This document shows positions 1 to 5,239 of a stretch of DNA of 6,862 nt, in pieces. The DNA lies in contig CP070830.1 of NCBI GenBank assembly GCA_020344865.1, positions 2,355,280 through 2,362,141 on the forward strand, read 5' to 3'. Both the position numbers and the translations under genes were made by a program. Numbering within the stretch: the first letter of the stretch is position 1; each line of letters begins with the position of its first letter. The DNA is from Planctomycetota bacterium (lineage in GTDB: Bacteria > Planctomycetota > Phycisphaerae > Sedimentisphaerales > Anaerobacaceae). The notes beneath the pieces are model-generated. The model saw nothing but the letters and a program-made list of their open reading frames with translations. It was not told where the DNA came from and made no database searches.

Positions 1-56
1 AAAACCACCAGAAAAACCCGCCGCGACCTACTTCTTGAAGTCTCCCTTAGCCCCAT
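1..56 (-). CDS. 5' end of an unidentified gene, possible Tat-exported protein (partial)
   Basis: Only the first 18 codons lie in the window; the gene runs off the left edge. The ATG at 56-54 is preceded by AGGAGG at 71-66 with a 9-nt spacer, and a promoter-like element lies about 60-90 nt upstream. The visible peptide is MGLRETSRSRSRRVFLVV. It is arginine-rich and then turns hydrophobic, and SRRVFLV resembles the twin-arginine consensus (S/T-R-R-x-F-L-K), which would suggest Tat export. The frame stays open upstream of this ATG for some distance, so a longer N-terminus is possible, but the Shine-Dalgarno match favours 56. Too little is visible to name a family, and the Tat reading is an inference. 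Confidence 0.45.
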   Translation of the reverse strand, partial: MGLRETSRSRSRRVFLVV

Positions 57-117
57 CACCCGGCTCCTCCTGTCATACAGATGGGCCACATACCTTCTCC
101 CCTTACTTACATGTTTG

Positions 118-145
118 ATTATACTCCTCGGCCTAAATAAATCAA
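118..145 (-). promoter_or_regulatory. Sigma-70-like promoter for the left-edge gene
   Basis: On the minus strand there is TTGATT (145-140), a 16-nt spacer and a perfect TATAAT (123-118). Transcription would begin near 111 and give a leader of about 55 nt before the ATG at 56. The position fits the Shine-Dalgarno and start codon of the partial gene. The -35 matches the consensus at four of six bases. This is a prediction from sequence only. Confidence 0.4.
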
Positions 146-578
146 CTTTTTTTTCCTAACTTGCTCGTTAAGTAGGCCGCACCCCAAACAAAATCCTTAA
201 ATCCCCCAAAGTGCTCATTAATCTTAGATTTTCCTTTTGGCTACTTTATCTCGTAACCTGTATAGAAGCGTTTGGAATGTTTCTCACTAGGCAGCTCTGA
301 GAAATGCTGCGATGAGAGCCGGGAAGCAGCAGCAACTCGCCCTTTCAAGCCGCCATCAATGCGTTTCCTGCTAATTTAAGTACGTGTGAAATAATGATTC
401 TGGTCGGGCTATTTTGGACGTTTCCCGCACGACTATTATGGGCTAAATCCTTTGAGATGACAGACAGACACACTCTAAAGGCCAATCGGGTTAGATTCGT
501 TTTTTACACCAAAACACGCGAGTTTAAGGTCTTGCAGAGGCAACGGCTATTTTCCAAGTGCCTGTTCTACCCTCGATG
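146..578. other. Gene-free stretch after the thioredoxin-like gene
   Basis: I find no convincing coding region on either strand. Open frames on the plus strand here lack ribosome-binding sites, resemble no family I know, and in part merely overlap the thioredoxin-like gene antisense. Weak structure occurs around 291-310 (GCAGC/GCTGC arms), but I recognise no riboswitch, tRNA or small RNA family. No hairpin followed by a T-run was found after the TAG stop at 579 on the minus strand, so transcription termination for the operon is not visible here. Confidence 0.6.
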
Positions 579-1157
579 CTACTGTGCATACTCCGGCTCA
601 TTTCCCTGTTTCCACTTTATATTGCAGCCAATGCTTGGCTTCTGTTCAGCCAAAACCCCCTTTTCTTCAAGAATGCAGTCAAGCGCCGCTCTGAGGTCGG
701 CTCCGGTTACTGGTATATCATTTCCCGGCCGGCTGCCGTCCATCTGGCCTCTGTAAACAAGTCTTCTTTCTTTATTGAACAAAAAGAAATCCGGTGTGCA
801 GGCCGCACGGTATGCTTTTGCAACCTCCTGGTTCTCGTCATAAAGATATGGGAACGTGAAACCGGCTTGCTGTGCTACCTTTGCCATCATCTCTGGCCTA
901 TCCTCAGGAAAGGTTTCCACGTCGTTTGAATTGATACCGACCACCGCTACTCCTTTTACCTGATAGTCGTTAATAAGCTCGACCAGACCACTCAAAACGT
1001 GTTTCACAAAGGGACAGTGGTTGCACATAAAAATCACCAATAGGGCGGGAGCCTCTTTAGAATCCGCAACTGAAACAATATTACCGTCGATGTCTGGAAG
1101 ATTAAAATCTGGTGCTGTCGTTCCCAAAGCAAGCATTGTAGAAGCTGTCATAACCAT
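579..1157 (-). CDS. Thioredoxin-fold, peroxiredoxin-like protein (AhpC/TSA-related, PRX_like1 type)
   Basis: A cytosolic thiol-disulfide or peroxide-handling protein of 192 aa; no signal peptide is visible. The redox motif CNHCPFVKH places the two active-site cysteines at C45 and C48. The cis-proline loop appears as CTPD (C120-D123), and the C-terminal PSIGCNIKWK (C178) is typical of the CNHC-type thioredoxin-family proteins sometimes annotated as PRX_like1 or redoxin. Length is normal for that group. The start at 1157 lies 9 nt after GAGGAGG; a second in-frame ATG follows two codons later and cannot be excluded. The gene is separated by 232 nt from the upstream CBS gene and has its own promoter-like, palindrome-bearing region, so it is probably transcribed at least partly on its own. 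The physiological substrate cannot be read from the sequence. Confidence 0.88.
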   Translation of the reverse strand: MVMTASTMLALGTTAPDFNLPDIDGNIVSVADSKEAPALLVIFMCNHCPFVKHVLSGLVELINDYQVKGVAVVGINSNDVETFPEDRPEMMAKVAQQAGFTFPYLYDENQEVAKAYRAACTPDFFLFNKERRLVYRGQMDGSRPGNDIPVTGADLRAALDCILEEKGVLAEQKPSIGCNIKWKQGNEPEYAQ

Positions 1158-1193
1158 AACTGCATACCTCCTCTAAAATTAGTCAAACTTATG

Positions 1194-1257
1194 ATTCTAA
1201 GTAGTCATTTGCCAGATGCATCTCGGCAAAGTTCCGTTCGACCTGTTAAACTTTAAC
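1194..1257 (-). promoter_or_regulatory. Palindrome-rich control region of the thioredoxin-like gene
   Basis: A -10-like TAGAAT lies at 1199-1194 on the minus strand, about 37 nt upstream of the ATG at 1157. No good -35 is seen at the usual distance. In its place sits a near-perfect inverted repeat at 1208-1230: an 11-nt arm TTTGCCAGATG against CATCT/GGCAAA, with one extra base between the last two segments. A second, shorter palindrome, GTTAAA-C-TTTAAC, lies at 1245-1257. The arrangement resembles an operator overlapping or replacing a -35 box. The regulator is unknown, and the -10 assignment is tentative. Confidence 0.4.
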
Positions 1258-1389
1258 CTCACACCCAGTTTTTGGGCGGTCTCTACAACACTCCACGAGG
1301 ACCACTCTCTGGCCTCTATGGTAATGATTCACTAAGCTGGCAACCCATTTCGCTATAAGTGTCAGAATAAGAACGCTGTCACGAGCCAG

Positions 1390-1821
1390 TTATCGATGAG
1401 GACAGGCCGGTTCGGAAATCTTCTCGAGAATCTCCCATGCTAAACGCTCGTCCCGACTCTTGCAGGCAAAATCCGCAAGTGAGACAAAACCGGTCGGTTC
1501 GTTATCACTGTTGAGGACCAGAAGCCTGTGGATAGACTTTTCTTCCATCATCGTAGCGGCTTCGTGAATGTCATCATCCTCAAAGCAGTAAAAAACCTCG
1601 GGCGTCATTATTTCACTCACCGTGGTGCTTGATGGGTCTTTCCCTTCGGCGGTCGCTCTGAGAGCTATGTCACGGTCTGTGACCATACCTACTACTTGGT
1701 CACCCTCCCAAACCGGCAAGGCTCCCACCTCGAGCGACCTCATCTTCTGCGCCGCCTCAACCAAATGGGCATCCGAACCGATAGTTTCCGCATTAAATGT
1801 CATAATCTCCTTTACCTGCAT
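1390..1821 (-). CDS. Protein with two CBS domains
   Basis: A 143-aa cytosolic protein made only of a CBS-domain pair (Bateman module), which in this family senses adenine nucleotides or similar ligands. CBS1 spans about residues 1-60 (MQVKEIMTFN start; GMVTDRDIALR near 45-55). CBS2 spans about 69-125 (VSEIMT; HRLLVLNSDNEPTGFVSLAD). No enzymatic or membrane domain is attached, so it may act as a stand-alone energy sensor or partner subunit; the partner is unknown. The ATG at 1821 is preceded by AAGGAGGTG at a good distance, and an in-frame ATG six codons later is less well placed. It follows the glycosyltransferase gene by 72 nt in the same direction, and no terminator is apparent in that gap, so co-transcription is plausible. 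Confidence 0.9.
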   Translation of the reverse strand: MQVKEIMTFNAETIGSDAHLVEAAQKMRSLEVGALPVWEGDQVVGMVTDRDIALRATAEGKDPSSTTVSEIMTPEVFYCFEDDDIHEAATMMEEKSIHRLLVLNSDNEPTGFVSLADFACKSRDERLAWEILEKISEPACPHR

Positions 1822-1893
1822 GGTACACCTCCTTTTCAGACTATTTTTGCCTTTGCCTAAACAGCACTTAGGCTAATGGAAACACCAATATTT

Positions 1894-3171
1894 CTAAGCT
1901 GACCGATATACTTGCTGGTCTCCTGCTCTGGGAGGCATTGCAAAATGTGCTTCGTCGTGGTTATAAGCTGGCATCTCCACATCGCTTGAATCGGGCTTCG
2001 GCCTCAAAGGTATGGTTAACGAAGGTGCCTGTGCCTCAAAAAGACTCCAGTAAGCTTGCCCGACTTTCGACCAGGTCATCGACCTTCCATACTCATATGC
2101 CCGTTTTCTCATCTTGTAACACTGCGCGTCATTACTCAACAGCTCGGCGATTGACCGGGCTAAATGTTCAGAATCAGCGAATCGAACCAATTTGCCCCGA
2201 CCCTGTGCCAGCAACTCTTCCGCGGCCCAATAAGGGGTTGATACAACCGCCTTACCTGCGCCCACCGCGAAGGCTAGGGTGCCGCTGGTTAGCTGTTCCT
2301 TATTGAGATACGGAGTAACATAAATATCCGCAGCACCGAGGAACCCAAACAGTTCCTCTCCATTCACAAAGCGGTTATGGAAAACGACGTTCCTTTGCAA
2401 TCCCAGGTCCGTTACCATTGCTTCGAGTTTGGACTTATAAGACAGACCCTCATATCTCAGAACTTCAGGGTGTGTCTCGCCGATAACCATGTATAGGACG
2501 TGGGGATTGACTTTGACTACCCTTGGCAGAGCCTCGAGCATGACTTCTATGCCCTTGTTCTCGCTGAGCAGGCCAAAGGTAAGAATCGTTTTGTGCTGCT
2601 CAAGGCCCAGCTTGCGCTTATAGTAAGTACTGTCGGTAAACGGCAAGTCCGGGACACCGTGTGGAATCAGTTTAATCTTGTCACCTGGCACGCCATAAAT
2701 ACCTCTGAGCATCTTGATGCCGCGTTTGTTCATGACTATTACCTTTTCCGATGCTTCGCACACATCAACCATGGACTCGAAGTACTCCACGTGTGGAATC
2801 TCCAAAACGGTGTGAAGCGTCGTTATTACCGGCTTATTCAGTTTTTTAAGCAGCAGGTTTAGATGCGAGCCGCCTTCGCCCCCGAACAATCCGAACTCGT
2901 GCTGGATGGACACAATATCAGCACAACTATAATTAATGTAATCGGCGGCGGAAATATAATCGTATTTGATGTCTTTACGAATTCTGTATTTTACGGATTT
3001 ATCGTACGTAAGCTCGGCTCCTGACTCCATGGCAATAACAAGTGGCTCAAATTCTTCCCCTCCGGCCGTACGCAAACTGTTAATTAAATCCAAAGCGAAA
3101 GTTGCAATTCCACACCTCCTTGGTTTGTAGGAGCAAATAAACGCCACCTTCTTCGCAGTTCTTCCAATCAT
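1894..3171 (-). CDS. Family-4 (GT-B) glycosyltransferase
   Basis: A predicted cytosolic glycosyltransferase of 425 aa transferring a sugar from an activated donor; donor and acceptor are unknown. The N-terminal Rossmann-like half begins KKVAFICSYKPRRCGIATF (residues 7-25) and contains IQHEFGLFGGEGG (89-101) and TLHTVLEIPH (118-127). The C-terminal half begins near HGVPD (171-175) with TFGLLSENKGIE (198-209) and contains TSGTLAFAVGAGKAVVSTPY (295-314), followed by AAEELL. This is the GT4-like type that, from memory, often occurs beside mannoside phosphorylases (GH130); none is seen here. The usual E-x7-E donor motif is not recognisable. The final 40 residues look low-complexity. The frame is open upstream to 3330, but the ATG at 3171 is chosen because it has AAAGGAG plus a second AAGGAG just before it and begins 5 nt after the preceding receiver gene's stop. 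Translational coupling to that gene is likely. Confidence 0.88.
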   Translation of the reverse strand: MIGRTAKKVAFICSYKPRRCGIATFALDLINSLRTAGGEEFEPLVIAMESGAELTYDKSVKYRIRKDIKYDYISAADYINYSCADIVSIQHEFGLFGGEGGSHLNLLLKKLNKPVITTLHTVLEIPHVEYFESMVDVCEASEKVIVMNKRGIKMLRGIYGVPGDKIKLIPHGVPDLPFTDSTYYKRKLGLEQHKTILTFGLLSENKGIEVMLEALPRVVKVNPHVLYMVIGETHPEVLRYEGLSYKSKLEAMVTDLGLQRNVVFHNRFVNGEELFGFLGAADIYVTPYLNKEQLTSGTLAFAVGAGKAVVSTPYWAAEELLAQGRGKLVRFADSEHLARSIAELLSNDAQCYKMRKRAYEYGRSMTWSKVGQAYWSLFEAQAPSLTIPLRPKPDSSDVEMPAYNHDEAHFAMPPRAGDQQVYRSA

Positions 3172-3176
3172 ACTCC

Positions 3177-3665
3177 TTACTCCTTTGCGAGCTTGACAAA
3201 AATGGTAAATCCGAAAACACGGCTTCTCAATAGCGATTGAATATAGTGGACAGCACCTATGATTTGGTCGGTTGCTTGCTCGCTTAAGACGTGTTTTGCA
3301 GGCCTTGTTTTGAGGGCATCGTCGACGCACGACGATTCATCCTGCATCGAAAGCATAAGAACAGGTAAGGTGGGGCATTCCAGCTTTATTCTTTCAGCAA
3401 GTTGCACCGCTGTTCTACTCTCTAATGAAATGTCAACAACAGCCAGGTCGACCTGTCGTTTCTTTACCGCGTCTAATGTTTGGGCACTGCTTTCTGTTTC
3501 TACACAGACCTCGAGGTCCGATTCCCGGCTGATGAGCTGTACAAGTTCATGTCGCACGATGGGATGACCGTCAACAACCATAATTCTGGTCTTATGCTCT
3601 CCGTCGTCATACCCTTGCGTTTCACCATTGATGCTTTTAGCTGTTTTTAAATTAGAGTTCGCCAT
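3177..3665 (-). CDS. Degenerate receiver-only protein (third of three)
   Basis: A 162-aa stand-alone receiver (REC) domain related to NarL/FixJ regulators, with no DNA-binding domain. Residues 1-25 form a variable leader. The receiver begins at TRIMVVDGHPIVR, where the usual acidic pair is D32-G33, so one Mg-coordinating acid is lost. The phosphorylatable aspartate is present in VVDIS (D78), and the switch serine in LMLSMQDE (S106). The conserved lysine expected after GAKGYIM is replaced by serine (VLSEQAT, S128). Phosphotransfer is therefore probably impaired, though the protein could still bind partners. The start at 3665 overlaps the end of the preceding receiver gene by 19 nt and has only a weak AGGA upstream, so coupled translation is likely. 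The glycosyltransferase starts 5 nt after its stop. Confidence 0.8.
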   Translation of the reverse strand: MANSNLKTAKSINGETQGYDDGEHKTRIMVVDGHPIVRHELVQLISRESDLEVCVETESSAQTLDAVKKRQVDLAVVDISLESRTAVQLAERIKLECPTLPVLMLSMQDESSCVDDALKTRPAKHVLSEQATDQIIGAVHYIQSLLRSRVFGFTIFVKLAKE

Positions 3666-4162
3666 GGTCCTGATTTAGACGCGCGTAGTCTGCACCCACT
3701 GGTCTGAGAGCCAATATCTCCCGGCAGGTTCTCTGCCCTTGTTTTGCTGAGATATCGTTGCCCCTTAAGTACAAGATGTATTGCAGTTATGATTGTTTCG
3801 GCAGCCTCCTGCTTTGTAACATATCCTTCGGCTCCTGCCTGGAAGGCACTTTCCGCATAGCGAGATCCCTCATGCATCGTAAGTATCAAGACAAGCAGCT
3901 TCGGATGCTGTTCTTTTAGGCTCTTGGTAAGCTGAATCCCATTTGTACCTATCAATGAAATATCAACAATAGCTAAGTCAATTCGATCTTTCTTAACGGC
4001 CTCCAGTGCCTGTTCGGCATTCTCCGCTTCCGCACAGACAACAAGGTCGGTTTCCTGGTTGATAAGCTGTATTAAGCCGCGACGCACTACAGAATGGTCG
4101 TCGACGATAAGAATTCGGCTCTTGATTTTGCCGTGCTCTGGTAGTTTATTTTCAAAGTTCAT
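3647..4162 (-). CDS. Receiver-only response regulator with intact active site (second of three)
   Basis: A 171-aa NarL/FixJ-type receiver protein. All catalytic positions are visible: D21-D22 in LIVDDHSVVR, phosphoacceptor D67 in AIVDIS, switch T95 in LILTMHEGS, and K117 in AEGYVTKQEA. The receiver ends near residue 138; the remaining 33 residues (from LSKTRAENLPGDIGS) show no LuxR-type HTH, unlike the full-length regulator at 5467-6156, to which the receiver is otherwise closely similar. It can probably be phosphorylated but needs another output, for example a protein partner or service as a phosphate sink. The start is taken at the ATG at 4162, 4 nt after the upstream gene's stop, with GGAG 10 nt before it; an in-frame ATG at 4213 lies inside the upstream gene and lacks a better site. 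Its 3' end overlaps the next receiver gene by 19 nt. Confidence 0.83.
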   Translation of the reverse strand: MNFENKLPEHGKIKSRILIVDDHSVVRRGLIQLINQETDLVVCAEAENAEQALEAVKKDRIDLAIVDISLIGTNGIQLTKSLKEQHPKLLVLILTMHEGSRYAESAFQAGAEGYVTKQEAAETIITAIHLVLKGQRYLSKTRAENLPGDIGSQTSGCRLRASKSGPWRTLI

Positions 4163-4166
4163 AGCT

Positions 4167-4562
4167 TCACTGCTCCAGAAATTCAGATACCGGCAGTACA
4201 AGGACAGGTACATGCGGGCAATTGGATTTTATTTTTTCAGCAAGTCCCGCACGCCCATTTATCTCCAGTGACCTATCGACAATAACTAAGTCAAGCTGTT
4301 GGGTACTAATGGTGTATAGGGCCTGTTCAGCATTCTCCGCTTCAGCGGCAACTGTAAAGCCGGATTCTTCGTTTATAAGCCGTGTTAATGCCTGACGCAC
4401 ACTGTAATGCTCATCAACAATCAAAATCCTGGCTTCTCTTGGGCCCTTTTCATCTATTACTTGAACCGTGCTGCTATCTTGCGACTTTCTCCTCTTGGTT
4501 CTTGCTTGACTAACTACGCGGTTTTGTATTGCTTCATGCTGTACTATCTTGGTATCGGTCAT
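4167..4562 (-). CDS. Truncated receiver-domain protein (first of three)
   Basis: A 131-aa protein with a lysine/arginine-rich 44-residue leader followed by about two-thirds of a NarL/FixJ-type receiver. Visible are ARILIVDEHYSVR (D50-E51) and phosphoacceptor D96 in VIVDRSLE. The fourth strand reads VPVLVLPVSE, with proline where the switch serine or threonine should be. The protein then ends at FLEQ, so the alpha4-beta5-alpha5 output face and the conserved lysine are missing. Translating past the TGA does not recover the rest, so this is a true truncation and not a single nonsense change. A 26-nt stretch (4321-4346) matches the next receiver gene (4008-4033) at 24 positions, which indicates duplication or gene conversion. 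GAGGTGG precedes the ATG at 4562, so it may still be translated. It starts 75 nt after the csrA stop. It may be a decaying gene. Confidence 0.7.
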   Translation of the reverse strand: MTDTKIVQHEAIQNRVVSQARTKRRKSQDSSTVQVIDEKGPREARILIVDEHYSVRQALTRLINEESGFTVAAEAENAEQALYTISTQQLDLVIVDRSLEINGRAGLAEKIKSNCPHVPVLVLPVSEFLEQ

Positions 4563-4637
4563 CAGTAAATATCCACCTCAGTCGCTTTGTGTTACGAAAT
4601 GGTTGTCGGGAATTAGACGTGCGACGCGGCAGTGCTG

Positions 4638-4817
4638 TTACTTCGCAACGGTCTGTTCCCTGTGGATAGCTTCGTAAACTTCCCTGCGGTGAACTGGCAC
4701 ATACCTTGGCGCCGATATCCCTAAGCGAACTTTGTCCCCGCGAATCTCGGCAATGACTATCTCAATGTCTTCGCCGACCATGACCGACTCATTCTTGCGC
4801 CTACTTAAAACCAACAT
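4638..4817 (-). CDS. csrA: Carbon storage regulator CsrA
   Basis: A 59-aa RNA-binding homodimeric regulator that, in studied bacteria, binds GGA-containing hairpins in mRNA leaders and usually blocks or alters translation. The sequence begins MLVLSRRKNESVMVGEDIEI and includes GDKVRLGISAPRYVPVHRRE. L4 and R6-R7 in the first strand and V42-H43-R44 in the last strand, the RNA-binding faces known from E. coli CsrA, are all present. Length is close to that of E. coli CsrA (61 aa). The start is firm: AAAAGGAG lies 7 nt before the ATG at 4817. It sits between two small paralogous ORFs (upstream) and three receiver-only genes (downstream). No fliW or flagellar gene is visible nearby. Whether it autoregulates cannot be read: the only GGA in the immediate leader is the Shine-Dalgarno itself. 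Confidence 0.96.
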   Translation of the reverse strand: MLVLSRRKNESVMVGEDIEIVIAEIRGDKVRLGISAPRYVPVHRREVYEAIHREQTVAK

Positions 4818-4902
4818 TTTTCAACTCCTTTTGTAAGCTGTTGCCTGATGGCTCTTGAGAAAACTGCCGTCACTAAGATGCTCAGCTATTAAACCGACTA
4901 AG

Positions 4903-5073
4903 CTATATAAATCGCAGCTTCATACTGCCGCGTCTGGTTTCCGCCAGGTTTGTCAGTCTTGCTGATTTGATTAGCATGTCTGCCAAACCTGGCTTAGCGG
5001 AGGAGGGAGAGATGTGTTCTTTTCTTTTTTTGCATCTTCCATGTGCTGCAAGTTTTCTACCGGAAATCCTCAT
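4903..5073 (-). CDS. Small basic protein, second copy of a tandem pair upstream of csrA
   Basis: A 56-codon ORF that I do not recognise. It starts MRISGRKLAAHGRCKKRKEH and contains SAKPGLADML, then RLTNLAETRRGS. It is paralogous to the ORF just upstream: both have 24 residues before SAK, share SAK-x-GL and LTN-x-AE, and differ by a two-codon in-frame gap between those motifs. Several differences in the shared motifs are synonymous (TCC/TCT, ACA/ACG, GCG/GCC, GAA/GAG), which favours coding. Against it, no Shine-Dalgarno is evident before the ATG at 5073, and the shared core coincides with an imperfect palindrome that alone could explain conservation. No membrane segment or signal peptide is seen. 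It starts 7 nt after the first copy's stop and ends 85 nt before csrA. Confidence 0.4.
   Translation of the reverse strand: MRISGRKLAAHGRCKKRKEHISPSSAKPGLADMLIKSARLTNLAETRRGSMKLRFI
4943..4993. repeat. Inverted repeat in repeat unit 2
   Basis: The arm GCCAGGTTTGTCAG (4943-4956) pairs with CTGCCAAACCTGGC (4980-4993): 13 of 14 positions match around a 23-nt loop. It lies inside the second small ORF. Outer TCCGC/GCGGA ends extend the symmetry, with an extra TAA on one side. It could form an RNA stem-loop or be the body of a palindromic mobile repeat. No T-run follows on either strand, so a terminator is unlikely. Confidence 0.65.
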
Positions 5074-5080
5074 ATTTATA

Positions 5081-5239
5081 TCAATCGCAGTTTTGACTAC
5101 TGCGTTTATCCTCGGCCGGGTTCGTCAGCTGCACAGTTAAGGCGGCTGGCAAACCCAGCTTAGCAGAGGGGGGTGGTGCATTTTTATCTTCTTGTTTACG
5201 TCTTGCAAAGATTCTAAATTTGCTTTTGGTAGTTCTCAT
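5081..5239 (-). CDS. Small basic protein, first copy of a tandem pair upstream of csrA
   Basis: A 52-codon ORF of unknown function starting MRTTKSKFRIFARRKQEDKN, with a proline run (PPP), then SAKLGLPAAL and QLTNPAEDKRSS. It is strongly basic in the first half. An in-frame TAA lies two codons before the ATG at 5239, so this is the earliest possible ATG. The ribosome-binding site is weak (GGACTAAG). The relation to the following ORF is clear from the aligned starts (MR, K7, R13, K15), from the SAK-x-GL and LTN-x-AE motifs, and from similar sequence around the stops (CTGCGATT followed by an AT-rich stretch). It may be a small protein gene, a leader peptide of csrA, or only an open frame inside a structured repeat. 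Confidence 0.4.
   Translation of the reverse strand: MRTTKSKFRIFARRKQEDKNAPPPSAKLGLPAALTVQLTNPAEDKRSSQNCD
5118..5156. repeat. Inverted repeat in repeat unit 1
   Basis: The arm GGGTTCGTCAGCTGC (5118-5132) faces GCGGCTGGCAAACCC (5142-5156) across a 9-nt loop. In plus-strand RNA it gives 12 Watson-Crick pairs, two G-U pairs and one C-A mismatch. Compared with unit 2, one A-T pair has become G-C on both arms, a compensatory change, while two other differences weaken pairing. Evidence for selection on structure is therefore mixed. Confidence 0.55.

Larger units (their letters stand above)
4903..5239 (-). repeat. Imperfect tandem duplication of about 166-173 bp
   Basis: Two diverged units lie head to tail. 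Landmarks recur at matching offsets: ATGAGR starts at 5239 and 5073 (166 apart), CAAACC at 5150 and 4984 (166), GTCAG at 5124 and 4952 (172), and AATCGCAG at 5083 and 4910 (173). The step from 166 to 172 is a 6-nt length difference that keeps the reading frame of the embedded ORFs. The conserved block includes CTTAGCRGAGG on the plus strand. The unit may also occur elsewhere in the genome, which cannot be seen here. Confidence 0.7.

Noticed and set aside
285..370. Possible riboswitch or structured RNA in the left intergenic region
   Set aside because: Only a short GCAGC/GCTGC pairing and scattered GC-rich patches were seen. No conserved riboswitch core could be matched, and no gene lies directly downstream on the plus strand.
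394..929. Plus-strand open frames of about 120 codons in the left region
   Set aside because: They have no convincing ribosome-binding site or recognisable domain, and much of their length is antisense to the thioredoxin-like gene, whose motifs are clear.
1855..1873. Hairpin GCCTAA/TTAGGC between the glycosyltransferase and CBS genes as a terminator
   Set aside because: The stem is only 6 bp with a 7-nt loop, and no T-run follows it on the minus strand.
3172..3330. Longer N-terminus of the glycosyltransferase (start at 3330)
   Set aside because: The extra 53 residues look random, overlap the upstream receiver gene, and lack a ribosome-binding site as good as the doubled AAGGAG before 3171. 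The conserved fold starts right after 3171.
4167..4169. First receiver gene interrupted by a simple nonsense mutation
   Set aside because: Translation beyond the TGA meets further stops and shows no receiver-like sequence, so the missing third is genuinely absent from this frame.
3671..4635. Similar leader motif (ATTAGACGYGCG-like) before the first and third receiver genes, at about 4613-4624 and 3673-3685
   Set aside because: The match is about a dozen bases with mismatches and different distances to the starts, and the 3673-3685 copy lies inside the second receiver's coding end. It is not distinguishable from chance or a duplication remnant.
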